DNA of 64,000 nt from Nitrospirillum viridazoti CBAmc (GCF_000730165.1 NZ_CP022111.1:1054001-1118000); one strand, 5' to 3'; shown: positions 20,358 through 29,849, counted from the stretch's first letter. Notes: generated by a model not told the origin, from the letters alone. Made by a program: numbers and translations.

Positions 20358-21655
20358 CAGGCCGCCAGGTTGAAGACGGTGCGGCCGTCCACCAGGGTGC
20401 GCAGCACCCTGCCCTGTACCGGGTGCTTGTCGAAGCAGCTGTTCTTGGACTTGCTGTGCAGCGCCTCCGCATCCACGCGCCACGGCCGTTCGGCATCGAA
20501 GATGACCAGGTCGGCGGCGGCACCGGTGCGCAGGCGGCCCAGGTTCAGGCCCAGCACGGCGGCCGGCTTGATCGTGACGGTGGCCAGGGCGTCCAGCAGG
20601 CTCATGTGGCCCTTATGCACCAGGTCCAGCGTCAGGGGCAGCAGAGTCTCCAGCCCCACGGAGCCGAAGGCCGCTTGGGCGAAGGGCACGCGCTTGGCGT
20701 CCTGGTTCCAGGGCAGATGGTCGCTGGTGATGCAGTCGATGGTGCCATCGGCCAGCCCTTCCACGATGGCCTGGCGGTCGTCCTCGGTGCGCAGCGGCGG
20801 CGACAGCTTGAAGAAGGTGCGGTAGTCGCCGACGTCCCGCTCCGTCAGGGTGAAGTACGGCGGGGCGGTGTCGCAGGTGACCTTCAGGCCCTTGCGCTTG
20901 GCGGCGCGGATGACGGCCACGGACTCGGCGGTGGAAATGTCAGCGGCGTGATAGCGGCCGCCCGTGGCCTCCACCAGGCGCAAATCACGCTCCAGCATGA
21001 TGACCTCGGCCACGGCGGGAATGCCGGACAGGCCCAGCCGGGTGGCGATCTCGCCCGAATTCATGGCGCCGGTGGCCAGCCGCGGTTCCTGCGGGTGCTG
21101 CAGGATGGGGCGGCCCCAGATGCTGGCATAGGCTAGCGCCCGCTGCATGACCAGGGCGTCGGCCACGGCCTTGCCGCCGTCGGTGAAGCCTACGGCACCG
21201 GCCTCGGCCAGCAGGCCCATCTCGGTCAGTTCCTTGCCGCCCAGGTCGCGGGTGATGCCGGCATAGGCGAAGACCTTGACCAGCTTCACCTCACGGGCGC
21301 GACGGGCGATGAACTCCAGGCCCGCCACGTCGTCGATGACTGGGTCGGTGTCGGGCAGGCAGGCCAGGGCGGTGACGCCGCCGGCAGCCGCCGCCTGGCT
21401 GGCGGTCTTCAGCGTCTCATTATCCTCGTGCCCCGGCTCACCCACTTGGGCGCGCAGGTCGACCAGGCCGGGGGCGACGCAGGCCCCGTCGGCGTCGATG
21501 ACCTCGATGCCCTCCGGCACGCCGTCGCGGAACAGGCCGGGCCCGCGGTCGGCGATCTTGCCGCCGTCGATCAGCAAGGAACCGCGCTGGTCCAGGCGGC
21601 TGTCCGGATCCAGCAGGCGGGCGTTCAGGATGGCGGTGCGGGCGTGTGTGGCCAT
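20357..21655 (-). CDS. pyrC: Dihydroorotase-like protein, probably non-catalytic (PyrC')
   Basis: The 432-residue protein is an amidohydrolase of the dihydroorotase type beside pyrB. Zinc-binding residues are missing. The usual D-x-H-x-H reads DLRAQ at residues 66-70. The His-rich strand near HLST reads YHAADIST, and the place of TPHH reads TAPPYFTLT. DHLPW is kept. Such proteins, known from Pseudomonas and common in alphaproteobacteria, help assemble aspartate transcarbamoylase, and a second true dihydroorotase does the chemistry. I chose the start MATHARTAIL at 21655; an earlier start would overlap pyrB. Confidence 0.88.
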   Translation of the reverse strand: MATHARTAILNARLLDPDSRLDQRGSLLIDGGKIADRGPGLFRDGVPEGIEVIDADGACVAPGLVDLRAQVGEPGHEDNETLKTASQAAAAGGVTALACLPDTDPVIDDVAGLEFIARRAREVKLVKVFAYAGITRDLGGKELTEMGLLAEAGAVGFTDGGKAVADALVMQRALAYASIWGRPILQHPQEPRLATGAMNSGEIATRLGLSGIPAVAEVIMLERDLRLVEATGGRYHAADISTAESVAVIRAAKRKGLKVTCDTAPPYFTLTERDVGDYRTFFKLSPPLRTEDDRQAIVEGLADGTIDCITSDHLPWNQDAKRVPFAQAAFGSVGLETLLPLTLDLVHKGHMSLLDALATVTIKPAAVLGLNLGRLRTGAAADLVIFDAERPWRVDAEALHSKSKNSCFDKHPVQGRVLRTLVDGRTVFNLAA

Positions 21656-21713
21656 GGGGATGGTCCCGGAAAAGCGAGAGGCGGTAAGGCGGGGGCGGAG
21701 ACGGGCCGGTGCG

Positions 21714-22652
21714 TCAGGCCGGGTCGTTGCGGCCATGCTGGGTCAAGAGATCCAGGCAGGCCATGCGCACGGCCACGCCCAGTTCCACCTGCTGCAGGAT
21801 GACGCTGCGGTTGATGTCGTCGGCCACCAGGCTGTCGATCTCCACGCCGCGGTTCATGGGGCCGGGGTGCATGATCAGGGCGTCCGGCTTGGCCGCCGCC
21901 AGCTTTTCATAATCCAGGCCGAAGAAGCGGTAGTACTCCCGCACCGAGGGGACGAACTGGCCCTGCATGCGCTCCAGCTGCAGGCGCAGCATCATGACGA
22001 TGTCGGCGTCCTTCAGGCCGGTGGCCATGTCGTGATGGACCTCGACGCTCAGCTCGCCGATGGCGCGGGGCAGCAGGGTGGGCGGCGCCACTACGCGCAC
22101 GCGCGCGCCCATGATGTTCAGCAGCTGGATGTTGGACCGCGCGACCCGGCTGTGCAGGATGTCGCCGCAGATGGTGACGGTCAGGCCATCCAGCCGCCCC
22201 TTGTTGCGCCGGATGGTCAACGCGTCCAGCAGGGCCTGGGTCGGATGCTCATGCGCGCCGTCGCCGCCGGAGATGACAGCGCAGTTGACCTTGTCGGCCA
22301 GCAGCTTCACCGCCCCCGACTCCGGATGGCGCACCACCAGCACGTCCAGGTGCATGGCGTTCAGCGTGGTGGCGGTGTCCAGCAGGGTCTCACCCTTCTT
22401 CACACTGGAGCCGTCGACCGACATGTTGATGGCGTCGCCCCCCAGCCGCTTGGCCGCCAGCTCGAAGCTGGTGCGGGTACGGGTGGAGTTCTCGAAGAAC
22501 AGGTTGACCACGGTCTTGCCGCGCAGCACGTCCGACTTCTTGTTGGGGCTGCGGTTCTGTTCGACGTAGGTGTCGGCCAGATCCAGGATGGTGTTGATCT
22601 GGGCCTGGCTCAGGCCTTCGATGCCAAGCAGGTGCCGGTGCGGAAAGCGCAT
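21714..22652 (-). CDS. pyrB: Aspartate carbamoyltransferase catalytic subunit
   Basis: The 312-residue enzyme makes carbamoyl-aspartate in pyrimidine synthesis. The carbamoyl-phosphate site [18 protein letters not shown] and the motifs [11 protein letters not shown] and MHPGPMNRG are all present. The start [14 protein letters not shown] at 22652 matches the family; a longer in-frame extension upstream is Pro/Arg-rich and unlikely. It is the first gene of the pyrB-pyrC'-plsY unit. Confidence 0.97.
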   Translation of the reverse strand: MRFPHRHLLGIEGLSQAQINTILDLADTYVEQNRSPNKKSDVLRGKTVVNLFFENSTRTRTSFELAAKRLGGDAINMSVDGSSVKKGETLLDTATTLNAMHLDVLVVRHPESGAVKLLADKVNCAVISGGDGAHEHPTQALLDALTIRRNKGRLDGLTVTICGDILHSRVARSNIQLLNIMGARVRVVAPPTLLPRAIGELSVEVHHDMATGLKDADIVMMLRLQLERMQGQFVPSVREYYRFFGLDYEKLAAAKPDALIMHPGPMNRGVEIDSLVADDINRSVILQQVELGVAVRMACLDLLTQHGRNDPA

Positions 22653-23094
22653 GGGATCCCTAGGGCGGTCAGAGGGGGACGGATACACCCCCGCACGGGG
22701 GCGCCGCCGTATCGGGGGCGGACTATGGCCCCGCCGCCGCCCACAGGCAAGAACGGGATGGCTGCCCGGCGGCGGACGCGGGGCGTGACCACGCGACGTC
22801 GCAGCCATTGTCCTTGATCACCGACCCGTTCGCCCGCATGAGACCTTCCTTCCCCTACGGAAAATGATGAATTGTGACGAATAGTTATATTGGATTTGAT
22901 GTAATTATTGCCGACGACACTAAAAATAGAGCAAACGCACGCCCCGCTCGCTCCGCTCATCCAGTTAGTACTTTACTAGTACTCAATTGGATTTATGCTG
23001 ATCGGCAGGAACAGGGTGGCAGCCCTGCTCCGCCCTTCCCATCGGCCGTCCAATTCGGGTGACGGACCGCATTACGGCTTTCAGGACGACCCAT
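22653..23094. other. Long intergenic region with an AT-rich patch
   Basis: No gene is visible in 442 bases between divergent pyrB and the gene at 23095. A C/G-tract hairpin lies at 22688-22701 in the pyrB leader. Bases 22860-22990 are strikingly AT-rich compared with everything nearby. TAGTACT occurs twice there (22966-22972 and 22977-22983), separated by TTAC. These probably mark promoters and an operator. Confidence 0.6.
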
Positions 23095-24291
23095 ATGCCG
23101 CTTGCAGTCCACGATGCGCGCCCAAGCGCCGAGGCTTCGCCGCCGCCCCCCGCCCTGTCCCGGGCCATGCCCCTGCGCCCGGTCACGCTGGAGCCGCCCC
23201 GGGCCGACGGCATCTCCCACGCCGCCGCCGATCGCCCCATTCGTGATACCGCCGCCTGGTCGGATGAGACCGACGCCCTGCACCTGCTGCCGCTGCACCT
23301 GCTGCCCTTGACCGTCAGCGGCCTCAAGCGCGCGCGCCTGGTGAAGACGGCGCGGCTGGAAACGATGGTGGAACTGTTCCGCGATGCCCGCGCTGGCACC
23401 GGGCTGATCCAGATCGAGGGCCTGGGCCGGGAGTTCGCCGCCGACAAGGCGTCGCTGGAACGCGACATGGCCCTGTTGCTGAAATTGGGCGCCGTGGCGT
23501 CGTTCGACGTCTACTCCCTGCGCATCGAGCTGCGTGCCTTGGGCATCGCGGTGGATGAGCACCAGCACCTGGTGCTGTCCCCGGAAAAGCAGGAAGAGCT
23601 GACCCATTACATGCAGGGCTTCACCCGCCCCCTGCTGCGCCGCGTCTATGGCGAGCAGGCGGCGCGCGTGGAGAGCATGGGCGACCTGACGGCCCTGCTC
23701 TCCAGCCCCGACCGGGCGGAGACGCTGGCCAACCTGCGGCGCATCGCCGGACGGCTGGGCCTGAAGCTGACCGAGATTCCCGAATTCCTGGCGCAGTACG
23801 GCGATATCTTCCTGTCGGTCGCCTATTTCCGCAGCTGCCGCGATGGCGCCCATGCCCTGCTGGAGGAGTTCGGCCGCTGGCTGGTGGATCTGAAACGCGC
23901 GCCCCTGGTGCAAAGCGACAGCGCCGCCCAGCGCCTGATCACCACGGTGGACACCAGCCTGGACATCATCATGGCCCAGCTGGAGGGATGCTTCCGCAGC
24001 TTCGACCGCATGACGCAACAGCTGTGGGACGATCTGTCCGCCGAAGGATTCCAGGCCATGCGCCGTGAGATCGAGGCGCATCACACCAGCGTCGGCGCCC
24101 TGTGCTGCGGCCTGGCGGTGAAGCTGGGCGGCTGGAAGCGCGCCTTCCCCACCGCCGGCCGGGGCGCCCCGGGGCAGAAGCTGGACTGGCTGCGGCAGGA
24201 AATGGTGCCGGGCCTGGCTCAGCTGGTGGAAACCGGCCTGGCCGCCAACGGCCGGCGTGTGCCCGTGGCGGCTCAGGCCCGCCCGGCCTGA
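23095..24291 (+). CDS. Conserved-looking cytoplasmic protein of unknown function
   Basis: The protein is 398 residues from ATG 23095, chosen for AGGACG eight bases upstream; GTG at 23059 would add twelve residues. I do not recognise a family. After a Pro/Ala-rich N-terminal 60 residues it is mostly helical and charged, with no signal peptide or membrane segment. Segments such as LPLHLLPLTVSGLKRARLVKT, LSPEKQEELTHYMQGFTRP and TEIPEFLAQYGDIFLSVAYF look well ordered. Codon use resembles the neighbours. It stands alone after a long AT-rich regulatory region and is convergent with gor. Confidence 0.75.
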   Translation: MPLAVHDARPSAEASPPPPALSRAMPLRPVTLEPPRADGISHAAADRPIRDTAAWSDETDALHLLPLHLLPLTVSGLKRARLVKTARLETMVELFRDARAGTGLIQIEGLGREFAADKASLERDMALLLKLGAVASFDVYSLRIELRALGIAVDEHQHLVLSPEKQEELTHYMQGFTRPLLRRVYGEQAARVESMGDLTALLSSPDRAETLANLRRIAGRLGLKLTEIPEFLAQYGDIFLSVAYFRSCRDGAHALLEEFGRWLVDLKRAPLVQSDSAAQRLITTVDTSLDIIMAQLEGCFRSFDRMTQQLWDDLSAEGFQAMRREIEAHHTSVGALCCGLAVKLGGWKRAFPTAGRGAPGQKLDWLRQEMVPGLAQLVETGLAANGRRVPVAAQARPA

Positions 24292-24323
24292 GGTCAGGCC
24301 GGGTCACGACGCTGCGCCGTCCC

Positions 24324-25688
24324 TCAAACCGGGTCCGGCACCTTGGTCCGCAGGGTGACGAACTCCTCCGCCGCCGTCGGATGCAGGCCGATGGTGCTGT
24401 CGAACACGGCCTTGGTGGCACCGGCGTTCATGGCCACGGCCACGCCCTGGATCATCTCCGGCGTATCGTCGCCCACCAGGTGGCAGCCCACCACCCGGTC
24501 GCTGGCGCGTTCCACCACCAGCTTCATCAGCATGCGCTGGTCCCGGCCGGAGATGGTGTGCTTCATGGGCTTGAAGTTGGTGCGGTAGATGTCGACCGCC
24601 GGATAGACGGCGCGGGCCTGTTCCTCCGTCATGCCGCAAGTGGCGACAGGGGGGATGGAGAAAACGGCGGTCGGGATGTTGTGATAGTTCACGCTGCGCG
24701 GTTTGTTGCCGTACAGGGTATCGGCCAGCACATGGCCCTCCGCCGTGGCCACCGGCGTCAGGTTCACGCGGTCGGTCACGTCGCCCAGGGCATAGATGTT
24801 GGGCACGGTGGTGCGGTACTGGTCGTCCACCTTGATGGCGCCGCGCTCGTTCAACTGCACGCCCACGCGCTCCAGCCCCAGGCCGCGCACGTTGGGCCGG
24901 CGGCCGGTGGCATAGAGCACGGCGTCCAGCTCCAACGTCGTGCCGTCGGACAGGCTGGCGACCAGGCAGCGGCCAGTCTTCTCCAGACGTTCGATGGTGG
25001 TGCTGGGGCGCAGGTCGACGCCGGCCTTGACCATCTCCGCGCCTAGGAAATCCCGCACGTCCTCGTCGAAGCCGCGCAGCAGCTTGTCGCCCCGGTAGAT
25101 CTGCGTGGTGCGGGATCCCAGGCCGTTGAACACGCCGGCGAATTCCGTGGCGATATAGCCGGCGCCGACGATGGCGATATGTTCGGGGCGCTTGTCCAGG
25201 TGGAACACCTCGTTGGAGGTGATGGCGTAGTCGCGCACGCCGGGCTTTTCCGGCAGTTCCGGCCAGCCGCCGGTGGCGATCAGGATGCGCTCCGCCGTGA
25301 CGCGCTTGCCGCCCACGTCCACCGTGTGCTCATCCACGATGGTGGCGCGCGCCTCGAATATGGTGGCGCCGGAATTCTCCAGTAGGCGGCGGTAGATGCC
25401 GTTTAGGCGGGTGATTTCCGCATCCTTGCTGGCGATCAGGCGCCGCCAGTCATGGTCCCGCGCTTCGACGTCCCAGCCGTAGCCGGCCGCATCCTGAAAG
25501 CCGGCGGAGTACTGGGCGGCGTAGACCAGGAACTTCTTGGGCACGCAGCCGACATTCACGCAGGTGCCGCCCAGGTACCGTTCCTCCGCCACCGCCACGC
25601 GGGCGCCGTGACCGGCCGCGATTCGGCTGGCCCGCACCCCGCCGGAGCCGGCGCCGATGGTGAAAAGGTCGTAGTCATAGGCGGCCAT
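24324..25688 (-). CDS. gor: Glutathione-disulfide reductase
   Basis: The 454-residue flavoprotein reduces oxidised glutathione with NADPH. FAD is bound at IGAGSGGVRASRIAA. The redox pair is Cys43/Cys48 in GGTCVNVGCVPKK. The second nucleotide site is IVGAGYIATEFAGVF with Arg further on (YRGDKLLRGFD), fitting NADPH. The catalytic His is in IGLHPTAAEE near the end. The start MAAYDYDLFTIG at 25688 follows GGAA; GTG at 25724 is a weaker choice. Confidence 0.95.
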   Translation of the reverse strand: MAAYDYDLFTIGAGSGGVRASRIAAGHGARVAVAEERYLGGTCVNVGCVPKKFLVYAAQYSAGFQDAAGYGWDVEARDHDWRRLIASKDAEITRLNGIYRRLLENSGATIFEARATIVDEHTVDVGGKRVTAERILIATGGWPELPEKPGVRDYAITSNEVFHLDKRPEHIAIVGAGYIATEFAGVFNGLGSRTTQIYRGDKLLRGFDEDVRDFLGAEMVKAGVDLRPSTTIERLEKTGRCLVASLSDGTTLELDAVLYATGRRPNVRGLGLERVGVQLNERGAIKVDDQYRTTVPNIYALGDVTDRVNLTPVATAEGHVLADTLYGNKPRSVNYHNIPTAVFSIPPVATCGMTEEQARAVYPAVDIYRTNFKPMKHTISGRDQRMLMKLVVERASDRVVGCHLVGDDTPEMIQGVAVAMNAGATKAVFDSTIGLHPTAAEEFVTLRTKVPDPV

Positions 25689-25879
25689 GGCCGGATTCCC
25701 TGTGGTGGAAAGGGGGTGTTGCACGAACGGGCGTGCCCAGATGTCGTATCTTTTCCCATTCCGCGCAAGGGATGGCGACGCACTGGAGTTGTGGTGCCGG
25801 GTGCGTGCTACCTTCGGCTCATAACAGGGCGGGCCACCCGTTGGGGTGGGGCCGCCGGCATTAAGAATGGGGATGTGGC

Positions 25880-26989
25880 ATGGTGCGCATGAAGGGCCGC
25901 GTCGCGGCGGTGGCGATCATGGTGGCGGCGGGCCTGGGGGCCGGCGCCGCCCGTGCCGAGATCAAGCTGGGCCTGGGCGCCCCCTTGACCGGTCCCAACG
26001 CCGTGGTGGGCGAACAGCTGCGCCGGGGCAGCGAGCAGGCGATCAAGGATCTGAACGCCAAGGGCGGCGTGCTGGGCGAGCAGATCGTGCTGATCCAGGC
26101 CGACGATGCCAGCAACCCCAGCCAAGGCGTGGCCGCGGCCAACAAGCTGATCACCCAGGGCGTGGTGGCCGTCATCGGCCATTACAACTCCGCCGTCTCC
26201 ATCGCCGCCGCGAAGGTTTATTCCGAGGAAGGCGTGGTCCAGATCTCCCCCGGCTCGACCAATCCGCAGCTGACGGAAATGGGCAGCCACACCACCTTCC
26301 GCACCTGCGGGCGCGACGACCAGCAGGGCGAGGTGGCGGCCCAATACATCGCCAAGAATTTCCCCAAGGCCCGCATCGGCATCCTGCAGGACCAGACCAC
26401 CTATGGCCGGGGCCTGGCGGACGCCACCCGCGCCGCCCTGGCCAAGCTGGGCCTGAAGGAGGTGGTGTATGAGGCGGTGACGGTGGGCGACCGCGACATG
26501 TCCTCCGTCATCACCCGCATGAAGGACGCGCAGGTCGATTTCGTCTATTTCGGCGGCCTGCACACCGAAGCCGGCCTGCTGGTGCGCCAGATGGCGGAAA
26601 AGGGCCTGAAGGCCAAGTTCATGGCTGGCGACGGCATCGTCTCCAACGAGTTCTGGAATATCACCGGCGCCATGGGCAACGGCGTGCTGAACACCTTCGG
26701 CGCCGACTATCGCCAGCAGCCCGTGGCGGCGGAGGTTGTGAAAAGCTTCCGTGCCCAGAATTACGAGCCCGAGGCCTATACCCTCTACTCCTACGCCGCC
26801 GTGCAGGCCTGGGCCCAGGCGGTGACCACGGCCAAGAGCACGGATCCGGCCAAGGTGGCCGACGCCTTGCACAAAGGCAGCTTCCAGACTGTGATCGGCC
26901 CCCTCTCCTTCAATGCAAAAGGAGATCGCACCACTGCCGATTACACAGTTTACCAATGGCGCGATGGATCCTATACCGAGGTCAAATAG
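25880..26989 (+). CDS. Branched-chain amino acid-type ABC transporter substrate-binding protein (LivJ/LivK family)
   Basis: The 369-residue periplasmic protein has a signal peptide ending ARA and a type I binding-protein fold (IKLGLGAPLTGPNAVVGEQ, GVVAVIGHYNSAVS, FRTCGRDDQQG, GLHTEAGLLVRQ). It would deliver amino acids or related ligands to a Liv-type permease. No permease or ATPase genes lie nearby. The next gene is a close paralogue, so a duplication is likely. Confidence 0.92.
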   Translation: MVRMKGRVAAVAIMVAAGLGAGAARAEIKLGLGAPLTGPNAVVGEQLRRGSEQAIKDLNAKGGVLGEQIVLIQADDASNPSQGVAAANKLITQGVVAVIGHYNSAVSIAAAKVYSEEGVVQISPGSTNPQLTEMGSHTTFRTCGRDDQQGEVAAQYIAKNFPKARIGILQDQTTYGRGLADATRAALAKLGLKEVVYEAVTVGDRDMSSVITRMKDAQVDFVYFGGLHTEAGLLVRQMAEKGLKAKFMAGDGIVSNEFWNITGAMGNGVLNTFGADYRQQPVAAEVVKSFRAQNYEPEAYTLYSYAAVQAWAQAVTTAKSTDPAKVADALHKGSFQTVIGPLSFNAKGDRTTADYTVYQWRDGSYTEVK

Positions 26990-27028
26990 TGTGAATTAGC
27001 CTCCCCTCGGTTCAGGAATAACAGTTCA

Positions 27029-28144
27029 ATGCGTGTTCCTTCCTTCGCGCGTGCCGCCGTCTTCGCCCTGCCCCTGCTGTCGATCAGCCTTCCCGCCCTG
27101 GCGGATATCAAGATCGGTGTCGGCGTCCCCTTGAGCGGCCGCTTGGCCGCCGTGGGGACCCAACTGCGCCGGGGCGCGGATCAGGCCGTGGCCGACATCA
27201 ACGCCAAGGGCGGCGTGCTGGGGCAGAAGCTGGTGGTGGATGCGGTGGACGATGGTGGAGAGCCGACGCAGTCGGTCGCCGCCGCCAACCGCCTGGTGAC
27301 GGACCGCGTCGCCATGGTCATGGGCCACATGACCACCGGCACCACCATGCCGGCGGCCCAGGTCTACGCCGATGAGGGCGTCATCGTCATCACCCCCAGC
27401 TCCACCAGTCCGGAGCTGACCGCCCAGGGCTGGGACACGCTGTTCCGCACCTGCGGCCGTGACGACCAGCAAGGCCAGGTCATCGGCGCCTATCTCGCCG
27501 AGCATTACAAGGGCGGCAAGATCGCCGTCGTCGACGACCAGACCACCTACGGCAAGGGCTTGGCCGACGCCGTGCGCGCCACGCTGAAGGCCAAGGGCGT
27601 GCCCGTGGCCCTGAACGGCACCCTGACGGCGGGCGAGAAAGACTTCAGCAGCATGGTCACCCGCCTGAAGTCGGCGGATGTGGACGCCGTGTTTTACGGC
27701 GGCCTGTATCCCGAGGCCGGGTTGCTGGTGCGCCAGTCGCGTACCGCCGGTCTGAAGGCGGCCTTCCTGGCGGGCGACACCCTGGCCAGCGATGAGTTCT
27801 GGACCACCGCCGGCGCCATGGGCGAAGGGGTCATGATGGCCTACAACGCCGACGTGCGGCAGAGTCCCGCCGCCAAGGAGGCGCTGGACAGCTTCCGCAA
27901 GAACGGCGGGGAGCCCAACATCTTCTCGCTCTACTCCTACGCCGCCGTCCAGGTCTGGGCCCAGGCCGCCGCCAAAGCGGGCAGCACCGATCCCAAGAAG
28001 GTTGCCGCCGTCCTGCACAGCGGCCAGGAATTCACCACCGCCGTCGGCCCCGTCTCCTACGACGCCAAGGGCGACCGCAAGCAGAACGACTACGTCATCT
28101 ACGCCTGGCACAACGGCGCCTACGCCCCGCTGGCCAAGCAGTAA
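27029..28144 (+). CDS. Branched-chain amino acid-type ABC substrate-binding protein, tandem paralogue
   Basis: The 371-residue protein is plainly homologous to its upstream neighbour: same length and shared blocks FRTCGRDDQQG, QTTYGKGLADA and YSYAAVQVWAQA. The signal peptide ends near LPALA. The ligand pocket differs in many places, so the two may bind different ligands. It has its own 39-base spacer, so the two are probably one transcript ending at the terminator after 28144. Confidence 0.92.
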   Translation: MRVPSFARAAVFALPLLSISLPALADIKIGVGVPLSGRLAAVGTQLRRGADQAVADINAKGGVLGQKLVVDAVDDGGEPTQSVAAANRLVTDRVAMVMGHMTTGTTMPAAQVYADEGVIVITPSSTSPELTAQGWDTLFRTCGRDDQQGQVIGAYLAEHYKGGKIAVVDDQTTYGKGLADAVRATLKAKGVPVALNGTLTAGEKDFSSMVTRLKSADVDAVFYGGLYPEAGLLVRQSRTAGLKAAFLAGDTLASDEFWTTAGAMGEGVMMAYNADVRQSPAAKEALDSFRKNGGEPNIFSLYSYAAVQVWAQAAAKAGSTDPKKVAAVLHSGQEFTTAVGPVSYDAKGDRKQNDYVIYAWHNGAYAPLAKQ

Positions 28145-28164
28145 GCCGCCCATATCTGACCGTG

Positions 28165-28195
28165 AAAGCCGCTGCCCACCGGGCGGCGGCTTTTT
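28165..28195 (+). terminator. Intrinsic terminator after the binding-protein pair
   Basis: AAAGCCGCTGCCC (28165-28177) pairs with GGGCGGCGGCTTT (28181-28193) with one G-T pair, loop ACC, and a T-run to 28195. The SCO1 gene, convergent, stops at 28200, so it may serve both strands. Confidence 0.85.
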
Positions 28196-28199
28196 CATG

Positions 28200-28871
28200 T
28201 CAGTCTGCGGCCACCGGCAACCCCAGCGCATGGCGCACCTTGCCCTCCGCCGTGGTGGGGGGCTCGAAGGGGTTGATGGTGCTTTTCAGATGGCCGGCCG
28301 GATCCATCAGGAAGATGGCGGCGTTGTGATCCATGCCGTAATCCGCTGGATGGGCGTCGGGGGGCAAGGGCGTGCCGTCGGTCGAGACCTTGCGGTATTC
28401 CACCTTGTAGCTGGCGGCGGCTTGGGCGATTTGCTCGGGGGTGCCGGTCAGGGCGGCGATGTGCGGATTGAAATTGGCCATGTAGTCCTTCAGCACCGCC
28501 GTGGTGTCGCGCGCCGGATCGACGGTGATGAACAGGCCTTGGACCCGGTCGGCATCCGGCCCCAGGCCGTCCAGGATGACACTCATGGACGCCAGGCCGG
28601 TGGGGCAGACGTCGGGGCAGTTGGTGTAGCCGAACATGACCATCAGGATTTTGCCGGCATAGGTCCTGTCCGTGACCGCCCTGCCGTCCTGGTCGGTCAG
28701 GGCGAAGGGGCCGCCGATGGCGGCCAGGCTGGTCACACCGTCCGGCTTGGGCGTCGTCAGCGGCCGGCCGATGATGCCCCAGGCACCGATGGCGACGGCC
28801 CCCAGCACCAGGACGGGCCCCGCCCAACGCAGGACTGCGAAACGACGGGACGGTTCGGTCGGGCGGGACAT
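28200..28871 (-). CDS. SCO1/SenC family copper-binding protein
   Basis: The 223-residue thioredoxin-fold protein is anchored by an N-terminal helix (residues 12-35). Copper ligands are Cys85 and Cys89 in YTNCPDVCPT and His182 in GMDHNAAIF. SCO proteins deliver copper to cytochrome oxidase CuA or act in redox sensing. No oxidase gene is in the window. The start at 28871 (MSRPTEPSRR) is chosen because the helix follows directly; an ATG 12 codons earlier is possible. Confidence 0.92.
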   Translation of the reverse strand: MSRPTEPSRRFAVLRWAGPVLVLGAVAIGAWGIIGRPLTTPKPDGVTSLAAIGGPFALTDQDGRAVTDRTYAGKILMVMFGYTNCPDVCPTGLASMSVILDGLGPDADRVQGLFITVDPARDTTAVLKDYMANFNPHIAALTGTPEQIAQAAASYKVEYRKVSTDGTPLPPDAHPADYGMDHNAAIFLMDPAGHLKSTINPFEPPTTAEGKVRHALGLPVAAD

Positions 28872-29024
28872 GGCAAGCTCAAGGCAACCCAGGGGCAGGG
28901 CCATTTGGAACCCGGCCGGGTGCCAGGTCAAGGTCATCCGCCCTTCCCGCCCCACTGTTGCGCCCTTTACAAGGCCCACCCACCCGATTATCCCCAACGG
29001 CGCACGTTGAGAAAGGACACGCGA

Positions 29025-29489
29025 ATGGCCAAGGATTACATGCCGCCGTCGGACTTCCTGCGGGCTTTGATCGACGAGGATGTGGAGATCGAGGCAGACG
29101 ACACGGCCACGATCAAGCGCCTGCTGTCCTTCTTCAAGGACCCGGATGCCGCCAACCGCGACTGGGCCGTCTTCCTCCTGGGCCAGTCCGAGGTGGACAC
29201 CAAGGCCGTCCGCGACGCCCTGATCGGTGCCTTGAACGATGAGGATGACAGCGTGCGTGCCGAGGCGCTGGTGGCCCTGGCCCAGCGCGACGGCGACCTG
29301 GCCCGTCCCCACGTGCTGGAGGCGCTGAGCGCCGAGGGGGTCTACCCCACCGTGTTCGAGGCGGCGGCGCTGTGCGCCCATCCCGACCTGATCAAGCCCC
29401 TGCGCGGCTGGCTGAAGGCCACCGGCGACAAGGAGGTGGACCAGATGGTGGCGGAGGCCGTGGCGGCCTGCGAGGCGAGCGCAAAGTAA
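29025..29489 (+). CDS. HEAT-repeat protein
   Basis: The 154-residue protein is made of helical HEAT/PBS-lyase-like repeats (AANRDWAVFLLGQSEVDTKAV, DDSVRAEALVALAQRDGDLA, and two weaker units). An acidic N-terminal helix precedes them. Repeat scaffolds of this kind bind other proteins; the partner is unknown. The start follows AAAGGA. It is divergent from the SCO1 gene. Confidence 0.8.
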   Translation: MAKDYMPPSDFLRALIDEDVEIEADDTATIKRLLSFFKDPDAANRDWAVFLLGQSEVDTKAVRDALIGALNDEDDSVRAEALVALAQRDGDLARPHVLEALSAEGVYPTVFEAAALCAHPDLIKPLRGWLKATGDKEVDQMVAEAVAACEASAK

Positions 29490-29512
29490 AGGGCGGCGCG
29501 CCGAGCAGGGGC

Positions 29513-29803
29513 TCAGGCGGTCTCGACGACGAACATCGTCGCCTGCTGAGCCTCTCGGCGTTCCGCCTTGATCGGGGCGTAAGCCTCGGAATCATAGAAC
29601 GCCAGCGCCTGGGTCAGTGTCGGAAACTCCAGCACGCCCGCCATCGGCAGCGGCATGTCATCGCCTTCAAGCACCTGCGCGACACGGCCGAAGTACAGGA
29701 TCCGGCCGCCAGCTTCTTGCAAGGCGGTCTGGAAGCGGGGGGCGAGCGCCGCCTGCTTGGCGGGGTCGATGATCCGTAAATTGATATGCACGTAGGCGGG
29801 CAT
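29513..29803 (-). CDS. DUF1330 family protein
   Basis: The 96-residue protein is a dimeric alpha/beta barrel-type DUF1330 member: MPAYVHINLRIIDPAKQ, GVLEFPTLTQALAFYDSEAY and the end FVVE match. Its chemistry is unknown. It is divergent from a MarR regulator with a 65-base spacer holding a palindrome, so it is probably that regulator's target. Confidence 0.88.
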   Translation of the reverse strand: MPAYVHINLRIIDPAKQAALAPRFQTALQEAGGRILYFGRVAQVLEGDDMPLPMAGVLEFPTLTQALAFYDSEAYAPIKAERREAQQATMFVVETA

Positions 29804-29829
29804 AACGCATCTCCTAATGATGCATATAC

Positions 29830-29849
29830 ATTATATGGCGATGCGCCAT
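29830..29849. promoter_or_regulatory. MarR-type operator and -10 box between DUF1330 and MarR genes
   Basis: ATGGCG (29835-29840) and CGCCAT (29844-29849) form a perfect palindrome around ATG. TATAAT on the minus strand (29835-29830) abuts it and could be the DUF1330 -10 box. No clear -35 is seen. Confidence 0.5.
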
